NCBI RefSeq assembly: GCF_003583405.1
Contig: NZ_QXEC01000026.1
Location: 1-64,000, forward strand
Direction of reading: 5' to 3'
Length of the DNA stretch: 64,000 nucleotides
Origin: Micromonospora radicis
Lineage (GTDB): Bacteria; Actinomycetota; Actinomycetes; Mycobacteriales; Micromonosporaceae
Shown: piece after piece, positions 50,882-58,881 of the stretch
How the letters are laid out: every line of letters starts with the position of its first letter
Numbering within the stretch: the stretch's first letter is position 1
Notes under the pieces: generated by a model
What the model was told of the DNA's origin: nothing
Database searches by the model: none
What the model saw: only the letters and a program-made list of their open reading frames with translations
Translations under genes and position numbers: made by a program

Positions 50882-51871
50882 TCAGCGGGCGACTTCGAGG
50901 TCCACGTCCCCGGCGGCCCCCTGGTCGGTCGGGTGCCCGCGGGCGCGGGCGCCGAGCAGCAGGACGTAGCCGAGGAAACCGAGCCAGGCGCTCGCGCCGA
51001 CGGCGATCCGCACCATCGCCGGTAGCGGGGCGGGAGTCACGAACGCCTCGATCACCGCCGAGACCGCGAAGAGCCCGACCAGCCCGACGGCGACCACGAC
51101 GGCGTCGCGTCCGGCCCGGGCCACCGCCTGCCCCCGGGTCAGCTGCCCGGGCGGCGCGATCCACGCCCAGCCGGTACGCAGACCCACCCCGGCAGCCACG
51201 AACACCCCGGTCAGCTCCAGCAGGCCATGCGGGGTGATCAGGCCGAAGAAGACGTCGGCCCGACCGTAGGAGACCATCACCCCACCGACCACCCCGATGT
51301 TCACCACGTTCTGCCACAGCAGGTAGCCGACCGGGACGATCAGCACCCCGGCGGCCAGGCACTTGGCCGCCAGCCAGGCGTTGTGCGTCCACAGGTGGAA
51401 GGCGAACGTCGGCGCGGAGAACTCGGTGTAGTAGCCGGCGAAGCCGGAATCGACGAGTTGGGCGGCTTCGTCATCGCCGATGAACGCCGCCGCGGTGTCC
51501 GGATTGTCGGCGACGAAGCCGATCAGGGTGAAGGTGAGCAGGGTGAACCCGGTGGCCACGGCGCACCACCACGGCGCCGCCCGCCAGACCGCTGCGGGGA
51601 AGCCGACCAGCACGAACCGGCGTACCGCCGCCCAGGAGAAGCCCGGCCGGTCGGTGAGCCGGGCCCGGGCCCGCAACACCACCTGGGACAGCTCCGCCAG
51701 CAGGGCCGGATCGGGCGAGCGGCTGCGCAGCACCGAGAGCTGGGTGGTGGCCCGCTGGTAGAGCGCGACCAACTCGTCGACCTCGGCGGCGTCGAGCCGA
51801 CGCCGGTCGCAGAGCTGGCCCAGTCGGCGCCACTCCCCACCGTGCTCCGCGACGTACGCGTCGAGATCCAC
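50882..51871 (-). CDS. Stage II sporulation protein M family membrane protein
   Basis: A 329-residue SpoIIM-family protein with a cytoplasmic N-terminal helical part (1-95) and about five hydrophobic segments (near 105-125, 175-200, 210-230, 255-275 and 290-310). The loop YYTEFSAPTFAFHLWTHNAWLAAKCLAAG and the segment LITPHGLLELTGVFVAAGVGLR are family hallmarks. SpoIIM acts with peptidoglycan hydrolases in Bacillus engulfment; in actinobacteria it commonly lies with RDD, MoxR and DUF58 genes. It starts with GTG and faces away from the RDD gene across a 44-base spacer. Confidence 0.9.
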   Translation of the reverse strand: MDLDAYVAEHGGEWRRLGQLCDRRRLDAAEVDELVALYQRATTQLSVLRSRSPDPALLAELSQVVLRARARLTDRPGFSWAAVRRFVLVGFPAAVWRAAPWWCAVATGFTLLTFTLIGFVADNPDTAAAFIGDDEAAQLVDSGFAGYYTEFSAPTFAFHLWTHNAWLAAKCLAAGVLIVPVGYLLWQNVVNIGVVGGVMVSYGRADVFFGLITPHGLLELTGVFVAAGVGLRTGWAWIAPPGQLTRGQAVARAGRDAVVVAVGLVGLFAVSAVIEAFVTPAPLPAMVRIAVGASAWLGFLGYVLLLGARARGHPTDQGAAGDVDLEVAR

Positions 51872-51915
51872 CGCCAGCCACCCCCGTCCGCGCGATCATA
51901 GTGTTCACTGTCCGG

Positions 51916-53145
51916 GTGAGCACAGCACCGGGACCGTCGAGCGCCCCTGCCTGGGGCGACGCCGGCCTGGTCAGCGGCGAGGCGGTGGAGCTGGACGTAC
52001 GGGCCGCCCGGATCGGCTCCCGGACCCTCGCCCTGGCGCTGGACGTCCTGATCCAACTGGTTTCCGCCCTGGTGCTGGCCGGGGTCGCCGGGCTGCTCCT
52101 GGCAGCCGCGCCGTACGGCATGATCGACTTGGCGACGGAACGGGCCCTGCTGACGCTCGGGGCGATCCTGGTGCTGGTCGGCTACCCGGTGCTCTTCGAA
52201 CGCTTCAACCACGGGCGGACGCCGGGCAAGGCGGCGGTCGGGCTTCGGGTGGTCAGCCTCGACGGCGCCCCGGTGGGGCTGCGCCAGTCGTTGACCCGGG
52301 CGCTGGTCGGCGTCGCCGTGGAGTGGCCGGGCCTGGTGCTGCCGCTGCTGTCCTGGGTGGCCGGTGCGGCGGTGATGTTGACCGACGCCCGTGGTCGGCG
52401 GCTGGGCGACCTGGTGGCCGGCACGATGGTCGTGCACACCCGCACCGCCACGCGCTGGACTCCCGTACCGGCCATGGTCCCCGTGCTCGCCGGTTGGGCG
52501 CGCACCCTGGACCTGAGTCGCCTGGACCCGGGCCTGGCCCTGAGCGTCCGGCAGTACCTGGCCAGGCAGCACCGGTTCGCCGAGCCGGCCCGCGGCGAGT
52601 TGGCCCGCCGGCTGTGGGCGGAGGTCGCCGCGGTGACCGCCCCGCCACCACCACCGGGACTGCCGGAACCGGTCTACCTCGCGGCCGTACTCGACGAACG
52701 GCACCACCGGGCCCGCCACCGGCTGGCCGCCGAACGCGCACTCGCCGCCCCGCTCTGGCCGCAACTCGACGCGACGGATTGGGACCGCTCGCTCGAACCG
52801 GTCACCGCGCCGCCCGCCGTCGGGCCACCCGCCTACGAACCGGCCACCACGCCGCCCGCCCCGTTCACCACACCCGCGCCGCCAGCACCGCCGACCATGC
52901 CGGCACCAGCGACCATGCCGGCACCGCCGACCATGCCGGCACCGCCGACCGTGCCGGCACCGCATGCCCCGGCGACCGTGCCGGCACCGGTCGGCCTGCG
53001 GCCGGCGGTACCGGGCGGGATGGTCCCGGTACGGCCGGCGGTGCCGGCGCAGGCCACCGCCGCAGTGGCCCGGCCGGGCCCGGACCGGCCTGATGCCCGA
53101 ACGGCGCCGGTTGCCGGCGTCGAACCGACCCCCGGGAGGCAGTGA
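51916..53145 (+). CDS. RDD-family membrane protein with proline-rich tail
   Basis: A 409-residue protein with an RDD domain (about 20-180): the motif ARIGSRTLALALDVLIQL holds the R and D residues, and GRTPGKAAVGLRVVSLDG follows the second helix, with about three helices in all. A cytoplasmic middle and a long Pro/Ala tail follow. The tail has four six-residue units (TMPAPA/TMPAPP/TVPAPH type) from an 18-bp repeat at 52894-52965. I use the GTG at 51916; a CATAGT -10-like box at 51896-51901 would place transcription start only a few bases before it. A GTG five codons earlier lies in that box. Confidence 0.8.
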   Translation: MSTAPGPSSAPAWGDAGLVSGEAVELDVRAARIGSRTLALALDVLIQLVSALVLAGVAGLLLAAAPYGMIDLATERALLTLGAILVLVGYPVLFERFNHGRTPGKAAVGLRVVSLDGAPVGLRQSLTRALVGVAVEWPGLVLPLLSWVAGAAVMLTDARGRRLGDLVAGTMVVHTRTATRWTPVPAMVPVLAGWARTLDLSRLDPGLALSVRQYLARQHRFAEPARGELARRLWAEVAAVTAPPPPPGLPEPVYLAAVLDERHHRARHRLAAERALAAPLWPQLDATDWDRSLEPVTAPPAVGPPAYEPATTPPAPFTTPAPPAPPTMPAPATMPAPPTMPAPPTVPAPHAPATVPAPVGLRPAVPGGMVPVRPAVPAQATAAVARPGPDRPDARTAPVAGVEPTPGRQ

Positions 53146-53303
53146 TGAGAGGTTTCGGGCCGTGGCTGGCGGTGCTCGCGGTGGTGCTAGTGCTCAGCGC
53201 GCTGCGGCTGCGCACCCTGGCGGCGATGGTGTCGGTCGGCTGGCTGGTCTGGTGCGTCTGGACCTGGGTCCGGCCCGCTCGCCGCCGCGGCGACCCACGC
53301 TGA
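53145..53303 (+). CDS. Small membrane protein, 52 residues
   Basis: The ATG shares a base with the TGA of the RDD gene (TGATG), and GGGAGG lies about eight bases upstream, so it is translationally coupled. The product MRGFGPWLAVLAVVLVLSAL continues with RLRTLAAMVSVGWLVWCVWTWVRPARRRGDPR: two hydrophobic segments (about 6-22 and 25-42) joined by an arginine pair, and a basic cytoplasmic-like tail. High-GC codon pattern and coupling make it very likely real. It may be a small subunit or regulator of the membrane cluster. No family recognised. Confidence 0.65.
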   Translation: MRGFGPWLAVLAVVLVLSALRLRTLAAMVSVGWLVWCVWTWVRPARRRGDPR

Positions 53304-53430
53304 CCCGCCGGCCCCGCCGCGCCGGACGCCCGATGCTCGGACCGGGGGCGGACTCGGCCCGATGCCCGACCGGGGCGGACCGGGGCGGACCGGGGCGGGG
53401 CGACCAGAGCTGGACGGGCTGGCCCGGAAT

Positions 53431-53470
53431 GTCGAATCGGGCCGGCCCCGCGGGGCCGGCCCGATTCGAC
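53431..53470. terminator. Perfect 40-base palindrome between convergent genes
   Basis: GTCGAATCGGGCCGGCCCCG is followed directly by its exact complement. The stem would serve as a terminator for ahcY on the minus strand (stop eight bases away) and for the membrane cluster on the plus strand. Confidence 0.75.
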
Positions 53471-53477
53471 GGGTCGA

Positions 53478-54980
53478 TCAGTAGCGGTAGTGGTCCGGCT
53501 TGAACGGGCCCTCCACGGCGACGCCGAGGTAGTCGGCCTGCACCTTGCTGAGGGTGCTCAGCTTGGCGCCGAGCGCGTCCAGGTGCAGCCGGGCGACCTT
53601 CTCGTCCAGGTGCTTGGGCAGCACGTAGACGCCGATCGGGTAGTCGGCGGTCTTGGTGTACAGCTCGATCTGGGCGATCGTCTGGTTGGCGAACGAGTTC
53701 GACATCACGAAGCTCGGATGACCGGTGGCGTTGCCGAGGTTCAGCAGGCGGCCCTCGGAGAGCACGATGATCGCGTGGCCGTCGTCGAAGCGCCAGACGT
53801 CCACCTGCGGCTTGATGTTCTCCCGGGTGACGTCCGAGCGCTTGGCCAGACCGGCCATGTCGATCTCGTTGTCGAAGTGCCCGATGTTGCCGACGATGGC
53901 CTGGTGCTTCATCCGGGCCATGTGCTCGTTGGTGATGACGTCGAAGCAGCCGGTGGCGGTGATGAAGATGTCCGCCTGCTCGACCACGTCGTCCAGGGTG
54001 GCGACCTGGTAGCCGTCCATCGCCGCCTGTAGGGCGCAGATCGGGTCGACCTCGGTGACCACGACCCGGGCGCCCTGGCCCCGCAGCGACTCGGCGCAGC
54101 CCTTGCCCACGTCGCCGTAGCCGAGCACGACCGCCATCTTGCCGCCGATCAGCACGTCGGTGGCCCGGTTGATGCCGTCGATCAGGGAGTGCCGACAGCC
54201 GTACTTGTTGTCGAACTTGCTCTTGGTCACCGAGTCGTTGACGTTGATCGCCGGGAAGAGCAGGGTGCCGGCGCGGTGCATCTCGTAGAGCCGGTGCACG
54301 CCGGTGGTGGTCTCCTCGGTGACGCCCTTGATGCCGGCGGCGATCCGGGTCCAGCGCTGGCCGTCCTCGGCCAGGGAGCGGTGCAGCACGCCGAGGATGA
54401 CCGCGTACTCCTCGGAGTCGGCGGACTCGACCGGCGGCACCGCGCCGGCCTTCTCGAACTCGGCACCCCTGTGGACGAGCAGCGTGGCATCGCCACCGTC
54501 GTCCAGGATCATGTTGGGGCCGCCCTGCTCGTCGGGCCAGGCGAGCACCTGCTCGGTGCACCACCAGTACTCCTCCAGGGTCTCGCCCTTCCAGGCGTAC
54601 ACCGGGACACCGGCCGGGGCGTCCACCGTGCCCTCGGGGCCGACGACCACCGCGGCCGCGGCGTGGTCCTGGGTGGAGAAGATGTTGCAGGACGCCCAAC
54701 GGACCTGCGCGCCGAGCGCGACCAGGGTCTCGATCAGGACGGCGGTCTGGATCGTCATGTGCAGCGAACCGGTGATCCGCGCGCCCGCGAGGGGTTGCGC
54801 GTCGGCGAACTCACGACGGATCGCCATCAGGCCGGGCATCTCGTGCTCGGCCAGGCGGATCTCCTTGCGCCCGAACTCGGCGAGCGACAGATCCGCCACC
54901 TTGTAGTCGCCCTCGGCGAGGGTGCGCGGCCGGGCCTCGGGCGACGTGCCACTGGCGGACGCCGGGAGGGTGCTGGTCAT
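53478..54980 (-). CDS. ahcY: Adenosylhomocysteinase
   Basis: A 500-residue S-adenosylhomocysteine hydrolase, splitting SAH to adenosine and homocysteine and so relieving product inhibition of methyltransferases. Features are GSLHMTIQTAVLIETL (71-86), the NAD-binding loop VVLGYGDVGKGCAESLRGQGA, the substrate-site segment INVNDSVTKSKFDNKYGCRHSL, NIGHFDNEIDM, and the C-terminal KPDHYRY that reaches into the neighbouring subunit. The roughly 40-residue insertion near GETLEEYWWCTEQ is typical of the actinobacterial and eukaryotic long form. AGGAG precedes the ATG by six bases. It ends the mannose-metabolism block. Confidence 0.97.
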   Translation of the reverse strand: MTSTLPASASGTSPEARPRTLAEGDYKVADLSLAEFGRKEIRLAEHEMPGLMAIRREFADAQPLAGARITGSLHMTIQTAVLIETLVALGAQVRWASCNIFSTQDHAAAAVVVGPEGTVDAPAGVPVYAWKGETLEEYWWCTEQVLAWPDEQGGPNMILDDGGDATLLVHRGAEFEKAGAVPPVESADSEEYAVILGVLHRSLAEDGQRWTRIAAGIKGVTEETTTGVHRLYEMHRAGTLLFPAINVNDSVTKSKFDNKYGCRHSLIDGINRATDVLIGGKMAVVLGYGDVGKGCAESLRGQGARVVVTEVDPICALQAAMDGYQVATLDDVVEQADIFITATGCFDVITNEHMARMKHQAIVGNIGHFDNEIDMAGLAKRSDVTRENIKPQVDVWRFDDGHAIIVLSEGRLLNLGNATGHPSFVMSNSFANQTIAQIELYTKTADYPIGVYVLPKHLDEKVARLHLDALGAKLSTLSKVQADYLGVAVEGPFKPDHYRY

Positions 54981-55275
54981 GAAAGCTCCTGTCGGACGAT
55001 GATGCTGCGCAACCTCCCACCTTACGCGCGCCGCCCGCTTCCGGGCGGGGTGGTTGCGGACAGCGCACGGGGCGAACGGCCGTGGACGTGTGCCGTCCAC
55101 CTCCGCCCGCCCCGTGCATCCCCCCGGTTTGGTTCCCCCGCGCGTTCCCGGACCTTCGTCGCGACAACGCTGCGCACTCATAGAGTCACACCGCGCAAGA
55201 GGTGAGTCAAGCTATTCCGGAAAAGTCGGACTTGCGCGCGTGGCGTAGCCGTAGCGGATCTCCGTCCCAGACACC
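54981..55275 (-). other. GC-rich leader region of ahcY, possibly structured
   Basis: About 295 bases separate ahcY from manA on the same strand. On the minus strand the region contains several complementary blocks, including CACGGGGCG / CGCCCCGTG (around 55066 and 55103) and GTGGACG / CGTCCAC, plus the segment GCGGGGGAACCAAACC. A structured 5' leader is plausible. I did not find the SAH-riboswitch core (GAGGAGCG...AGGCTCG), and the resemblance of GCGGGGGAACCA to the ydaO/c-di-AMP aptamer is too weak to call. Confidence 0.3.
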
Positions 55276-56439
55276 TCAGCGCAGGCCGGGTGAGGCGACG
55301 TACGTCTCACCCGCGCCGGTCACCGTGAGTGGCCCTCCGGCGGCCGACCCCACCGCGGCCTGCCCGGGGCCGAGCGTCACGGGCGACATCGCGTCGGCGA
55401 CGGTCACCTTGCCCGAGGTGCAGAGCACCACCCTGGGCCCCGGTGCACTCAACGTCACCTCGGGCCGAGCATCGTGCACCGACACCCGGTACAGCGCGAA
55501 GTCCGACACCGCAACGGGCCAGGTCACCACGCCGTCGGCGACCGGCCGAGGTGTCACCACCGGCTCGTCGAGCACCTCGAACCGGAGCACCCGCAGCAGC
55601 TCCGGCACGTCCACGTGCTTCGGGGTCAGCCCACCGCGCAGCACGTTGTCGCTGGCCGCCATCACCTCCACGCCCGTACCGCGCAGGTAGGCGTGCAGGT
55701 TCCCGGCCGGCATCCAGATCGCCTCACCCGGAGCGAGCCGGACCCGGTTGAGCAGCAACGCCACCAGCACCCCCGGGTCGCCCGGGTACGCCTCGGCGAG
55801 CCGGGCCACCAGGTCGGCGTCCGGTCCGGCGACCGCCGCCGCCCGGACCGCCGCGACCAGCCCGGCACGCTCCGTCGGCGGCCAGGTCAGCAGCGCGCGT
55901 ACGGCCTCGGCCAGCCCGGCCGGCCCGGCACCGAGCGCGTCGACCACCGGCCGCAGCTCCGGTACGCCGAACCCGGCGAGCACCTCGGCCGAGCTCGCCG
56001 GATCCCGGAACCCGCACAGCGCCTCCATCGGCCCGAGCGCCACCAGCAGCTCCGGCTTGTGGAACGGGTCGACGTAGTTGCGGTGCCCGTCGGTACGGGC
56101 GTTGTCCGCGTCGTACCCGGCCCGGGCCTGCGCCGGATCCGGATGCGCCTGCAGGCTCAGCGGAGCGTCCGCGGCCAACACCTTGAGCAGGAACGGCAGC
56201 CGGCTGCCGAACCGCTCGACCACCTGCCGACCGAGCCACCCGTCGGGATCGGCGGCGAGCAGGTCGGTCAGGGCCACCCGGGCACCGTCGCGCTCCACCG
56301 CGGCCGGCGCACCCGGATGGGCGCCCAACCAGAGTTCGGCCTCCGGCCCGGCACTCGGCGTCGCCCGCCCCTGCAACTCGGCGATCGCCGAGCGGGAGCC
56401 CCAGGCGTAGTCCTTGATCGGCCCGTACAGCAGTTCCAC
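55276..56439 (-). CDS. manA: Mannose-6-phosphate isomerase, class I
   Basis: A 387-residue type I phosphomannose isomerase, interconverting fructose-6-phosphate and mannose-6-phosphate. Zinc ligands lie in PLSLQAHPDP (Q and H) and HKPELLVAL (E), and the later histidine in GNLHAYLRGTGVEVMAASDNVLRGGLTPKHVD. The N-terminal LLYGPIKDYAWGSRSAIAEL is typical. It starts with GTG three bases after the stop of the cation-diffusion gene, so co-transcription is near certain. It supplies mannose-6-phosphate to the ManB enzyme upstream. Confidence 0.94.
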   Translation of the reverse strand: MELLYGPIKDYAWGSRSAIAELQGRATPSAGPEAELWLGAHPGAPAAVERDGARVALTDLLAADPDGWLGRQVVERFGSRLPFLLKVLAADAPLSLQAHPDPAQARAGYDADNARTDGHRNYVDPFHKPELLVALGPMEALCGFRDPASSAEVLAGFGVPELRPVVDALGAGPAGLAEAVRALLTWPPTERAGLVAAVRAAAVAGPDADLVARLAEAYPGDPGVLVALLLNRVRLAPGEAIWMPAGNLHAYLRGTGVEVMAASDNVLRGGLTPKHVDVPELLRVLRFEVLDEPVVTPRPVADGVVTWPVAVSDFALYRVSVHDARPEVTLSAPGPRVVLCTSGKVTVADAMSPVTLGPGQAAVGSAAGGPLTVTGAGETYVASPGLR

Positions 56440-56442
56440 CGG

Positions 56443-57396
56443 TCAACTCCCCGATCGGCCGGACACCTCGGCTGGCCCGCCCCGAGCATGGTAGATGTCT
56501 GGTTCCAGATAGATCACCCGGGCGACGGGCAGCGCGGCCCGGATCCGGGCCTCCACCGCGTCGATGCCCCGGGCCAGTTCCTCGGCGCTCTCACACCGCG
56601 AGACCGCGATCTTCGCGGCCACCATCAGCTCCTCCGGGCCGAGGTAGAGCGTCTTCATGTGGATGATCCGCTCGACCTCGGGACCGGCGGTGACCGCCCG
56701 CTCGATGGTCTCCACCTCGGCCGATTCGGCACCCTCACCGAGCAGCAGGCTCTTGGTCTCCATGGCGAGCACGATGGCGATCGTGACCAGCAGCAGTCCG
56801 ATCATCGCGGTGCCCGCCGCGTCCCACCGGCCGTCGCCGGTGGCCAGGGTCATCCCCACCCCGAACAGGGCGAAGACCAGGCCGACCAGCGCGCCGAAGT
56901 CCTCCAGCAGCACCACCGGCAGTTCCGGTGCCTTGGACCGTCGGATGAACCTGATCCAGGACTGCCGGCCCCGGATCAGGTTCGACTCCCGGATCGCGGT
57001 ACGGAACGAGAACGACTCCAGCCCGATCGCCACCAGCAGCACCGTCACCGGCACCCACTGCCAGCTGGTGATCCCGTGCGGCTCGGCCCACTTGTGCCAC
57101 GCCTCGTAGAGCGCGAAGAGCCCACCCAGACTGAACAGCACGATCGCCACGAGGAACGCGTAGACGTAGCGCTCCCGGCCGTAGCCGAAGGGGTGCTGTG
57201 GGGTGGCCGCACGGCGGGCCCGCTTCCCGCCGAGCAGCAGCAGCGCCTGGTTGCCCGAGTCGGCCACCGAGTGGATCGACTCCGCCAGCATCGACGACGA
57301 CATCGTCAGCAGGTACGCGACGAACTTCGTCACCGCGATGCCGAGGTTGGCCAGCAACGCGGCGATGATCGCCTTGGTGCCGCCCTCGACGCTCAT
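56443..57396 (-). CDS. Cation diffusion facilitator family transporter
   Basis: A 317-residue CDF transporter, which exports divalent metal ions such as zinc, iron or manganese by proton exchange. The N-terminus has helices at about 7-30 and 40-60, the metal-site motif SIHSVADSGNQALL, then HPFGYGRERYVYAFLVAIVLFSLGG, with about six helices in all and a cytoplasmic C-terminal domain (about 215-300). Its place between SIS and manA suggests supply or control of metal for the zinc-dependent isomerase, but this is inference. The metal is not decided by the visible motifs. Confidence 0.88.
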   Translation of the reverse strand: MSVEGGTKAIIAALLANLGIAVTKFVAYLLTMSSSMLAESIHSVADSGNQALLLLGGKRARRAATPQHPFGYGRERYVYAFLVAIVLFSLGGLFALYEAWHKWAEPHGITSWQWVPVTVLLVAIGLESFSFRTAIRESNLIRGRQSWIRFIRRSKAPELPVVLLEDFGALVGLVFALFGVGMTLATGDGRWDAAGTAMIGLLLVTIAIVLAMETKSLLLGEGAESAEVETIERAVTAGPEVERIIHMKTLYLGPEELMVAAKIAVSRCESAEELARGIDAVEARIRAALPVARVIYLEPDIYHARGGPAEVSGRSGS

Positions 57397-57444
57397 CGCG
57401 CCGCTCCGCCGCGCTCGCTCACGCCGCCACCCCGCCGCGCCCGG

Positions 57445-58641
57445 TCACTGGTTGGCCAACTCCTTCATCTCCGTGATCGCCGGCACGGCCATCGGGTCCA
57501 GGCCGTGCGCCAGCGCGAGGTAGATCGAGGCGAAGTCGGGGACCGCGACCAGGGAGGCCAGCCGCTCCAGCGCCGAACCGCCCTCGGCGGTGACCACATC
57601 GCACCGGACGCCCCGCCGTTCGGCCAGGGTCTGCACCGCGTCGGCACGTCGTTCCTCGACCGCGAGGGGTTCGTCGGCGTCGTCCTCGGCGTTCAGCCCG
57701 CCATCGCGCAGCAGCACCAGCCGGAGCCGGGTCTCCTCGCCGGTCGAGGCGTCCGGATCGGCGAAGATGTCCCGCTCGCCCTCGGCCAGACCACCGAAGA
57801 CGCCGTCGAGCAGACCGACCCGACCCCGACCGGCCTCACCCAGCGCACCGGTGACCACCGGATAGCGGGCGTTGGCCGACAGGGTGTCACCGAAGCGTCG
57901 GGCGGCGACCGAGGCCAGCGGCGACGAACCCCAGACGATCGGGATGGAACCGGCCAGCCCGAGCGCGAGGGACTTCGCCGGGTTGACGAAGGACTCCGCG
58001 CTGGGACGGCAGCGGTCCGCGTCGGCGTCCAGCCGGGCCGCCGTCTCCGCCAGATCCGCCTCGTTGACCTTGACCAGGCCGAGCGCCCGGGCAGCGAGCA
58101 GCACCGGCACGGTGAGCCCCCAGAGGCTGGCCCGGGCCGGCGCCCGCCGGGGCACCGGGATGAACGGGGCACGGGCCCGCTCGGCCACCGACTGCAGCTG
58201 CGAGTCCGCGGGGCCCACCGCCACCAGCCGGGCACCCCGCCGGTGCGCGGCCTCGGCGGCACCGAGCGCCTCCGGGCTCCGGCCGGAGGCGCTGACCGCG
58301 ATCACCACGTCGGCCGCGCCGACCCAACCCGGCACGCCCGCACTGCGGTGCGCGATGACCGGCACCGGGCAGCGCGGTCCGGCCACCGTGGCCAGCACGT
58401 CACCGGTACGCCCGGCAGTGCCGATGCCGGCGATCACCACCGCCCGGGGGCGCCCGTCGTCGGCGAGTACCGACAGGTTCGCCTCGGCGGCCAACGCGGC
58501 CGACTCCCGCACCTGGGCACCGCCCGAGGCGGTGTGCCGCAGCATGCCACCCGGATCCCGCTCGGCCAACGCCTGCGGGTCGTCGAGCAGCCGGTCGTCG
58601 GCGTGGCGGTGACCGCTGACCCCGGCCGTCCCGTCGATCAC
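57445..58641 (-). CDS. SIS-domain phosphosugar isomerase-like protein
   Basis: A 398-residue protein with an N-terminal SIS domain (about 50-190, with AVVIAGIGTAGRTGDVLATVAG and IAVSASGRSPEALGAAEAAHRRGA) and a C-terminal bifunctional phosphoglucose/phosphomannose-isomerase-type SIS domain (about 215-395, with GSSPLASVAARRFGDTLSANARYPVV). It starts with GTG overlapping the Trm112-like stop (GTGA). In actinobacteria this gene stands between manB and manA, fitting a role in glucose/mannose-6-phosphate interconversion, but some catalytic residues of true PGI/PMI may be changed. Confidence 0.85.
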   Translation of the reverse strand: MIDGTAGVSGHRHADDRLLDDPQALAERDPGGMLRHTASGGAQVRESAALAAEANLSVLADDGRPRAVVIAGIGTAGRTGDVLATVAGPRCPVPVIAHRSAGVPGWVGAADVVIAVSASGRSPEALGAAEAAHRRGARLVAVGPADSQLQSVAERARAPFIPVPRRAPARASLWGLTVPVLLAARALGLVKVNEADLAETAARLDADADRCRPSAESFVNPAKSLALGLAGSIPIVWGSSPLASVAARRFGDTLSANARYPVVTGALGEAGRGRVGLLDGVFGGLAEGERDIFADPDASTGEETRLRLVLLRDGGLNAEDDADEPLAVEERRADAVQTLAERRGVRCDVVTAEGGSALERLASLVAVPDFASIYLALAHGLDPMAVPAITEMKELANQ

Positions 58642-58820
58642 GACCGCTCCGCCGGGCCGCGCGCCTCGTCCAGCAGCAACACCGGCACGTCGTCGCGGAC
58701 CTCGAAGATCCGGCCGCACTCGGTGCAGGTCAGCGTCTGTGCCTGCGCGTCGTAGTCGAGTGGGGCATGGTGGGTGTCCGGGCAGGCGAGGATTTCCAGC
58801 AACTGCGGGTCGAGGGCCAC
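58638..58820 (-). CDS. Trm112-like small zinc-ribbon protein
   Basis: A 60-residue Trm112/YcaR-family protein: LDPQLLEILACPDTHHAPLDY, then LTCTECGRIFEVRDDVPVLLLDEA. Cysteines at 13, 32 and 35 form most of a zinc ribbon; the usual fourth cysteine is replaced in CPDTHH, where the histidines may substitute. Eukaryotic and archaeal Trm112 activates methyltransferases; the bacterial role is unclear. It starts with GTG and its stop overlaps the SIS gene start. Confidence 0.88.
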   Translation of the reverse strand: MALDPQLLEILACPDTHHAPLDYDAQAQTLTCTECGRIFEVRDDVPVLLLDEARGPAERS

Positions 58821-58881
58821 GGCGCGGCTCCTTCCACTATGCGGCTTGACCGCTCGGCGGTGCCGAACGGCGCGAGCGATC

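Noticed and set aside
54981..55275. SAH riboswitch upstream of ahcY
   Set aside because: The conserved core sequences of that riboswitch were not found on the transcribed strand; only general GC-rich stems are present.
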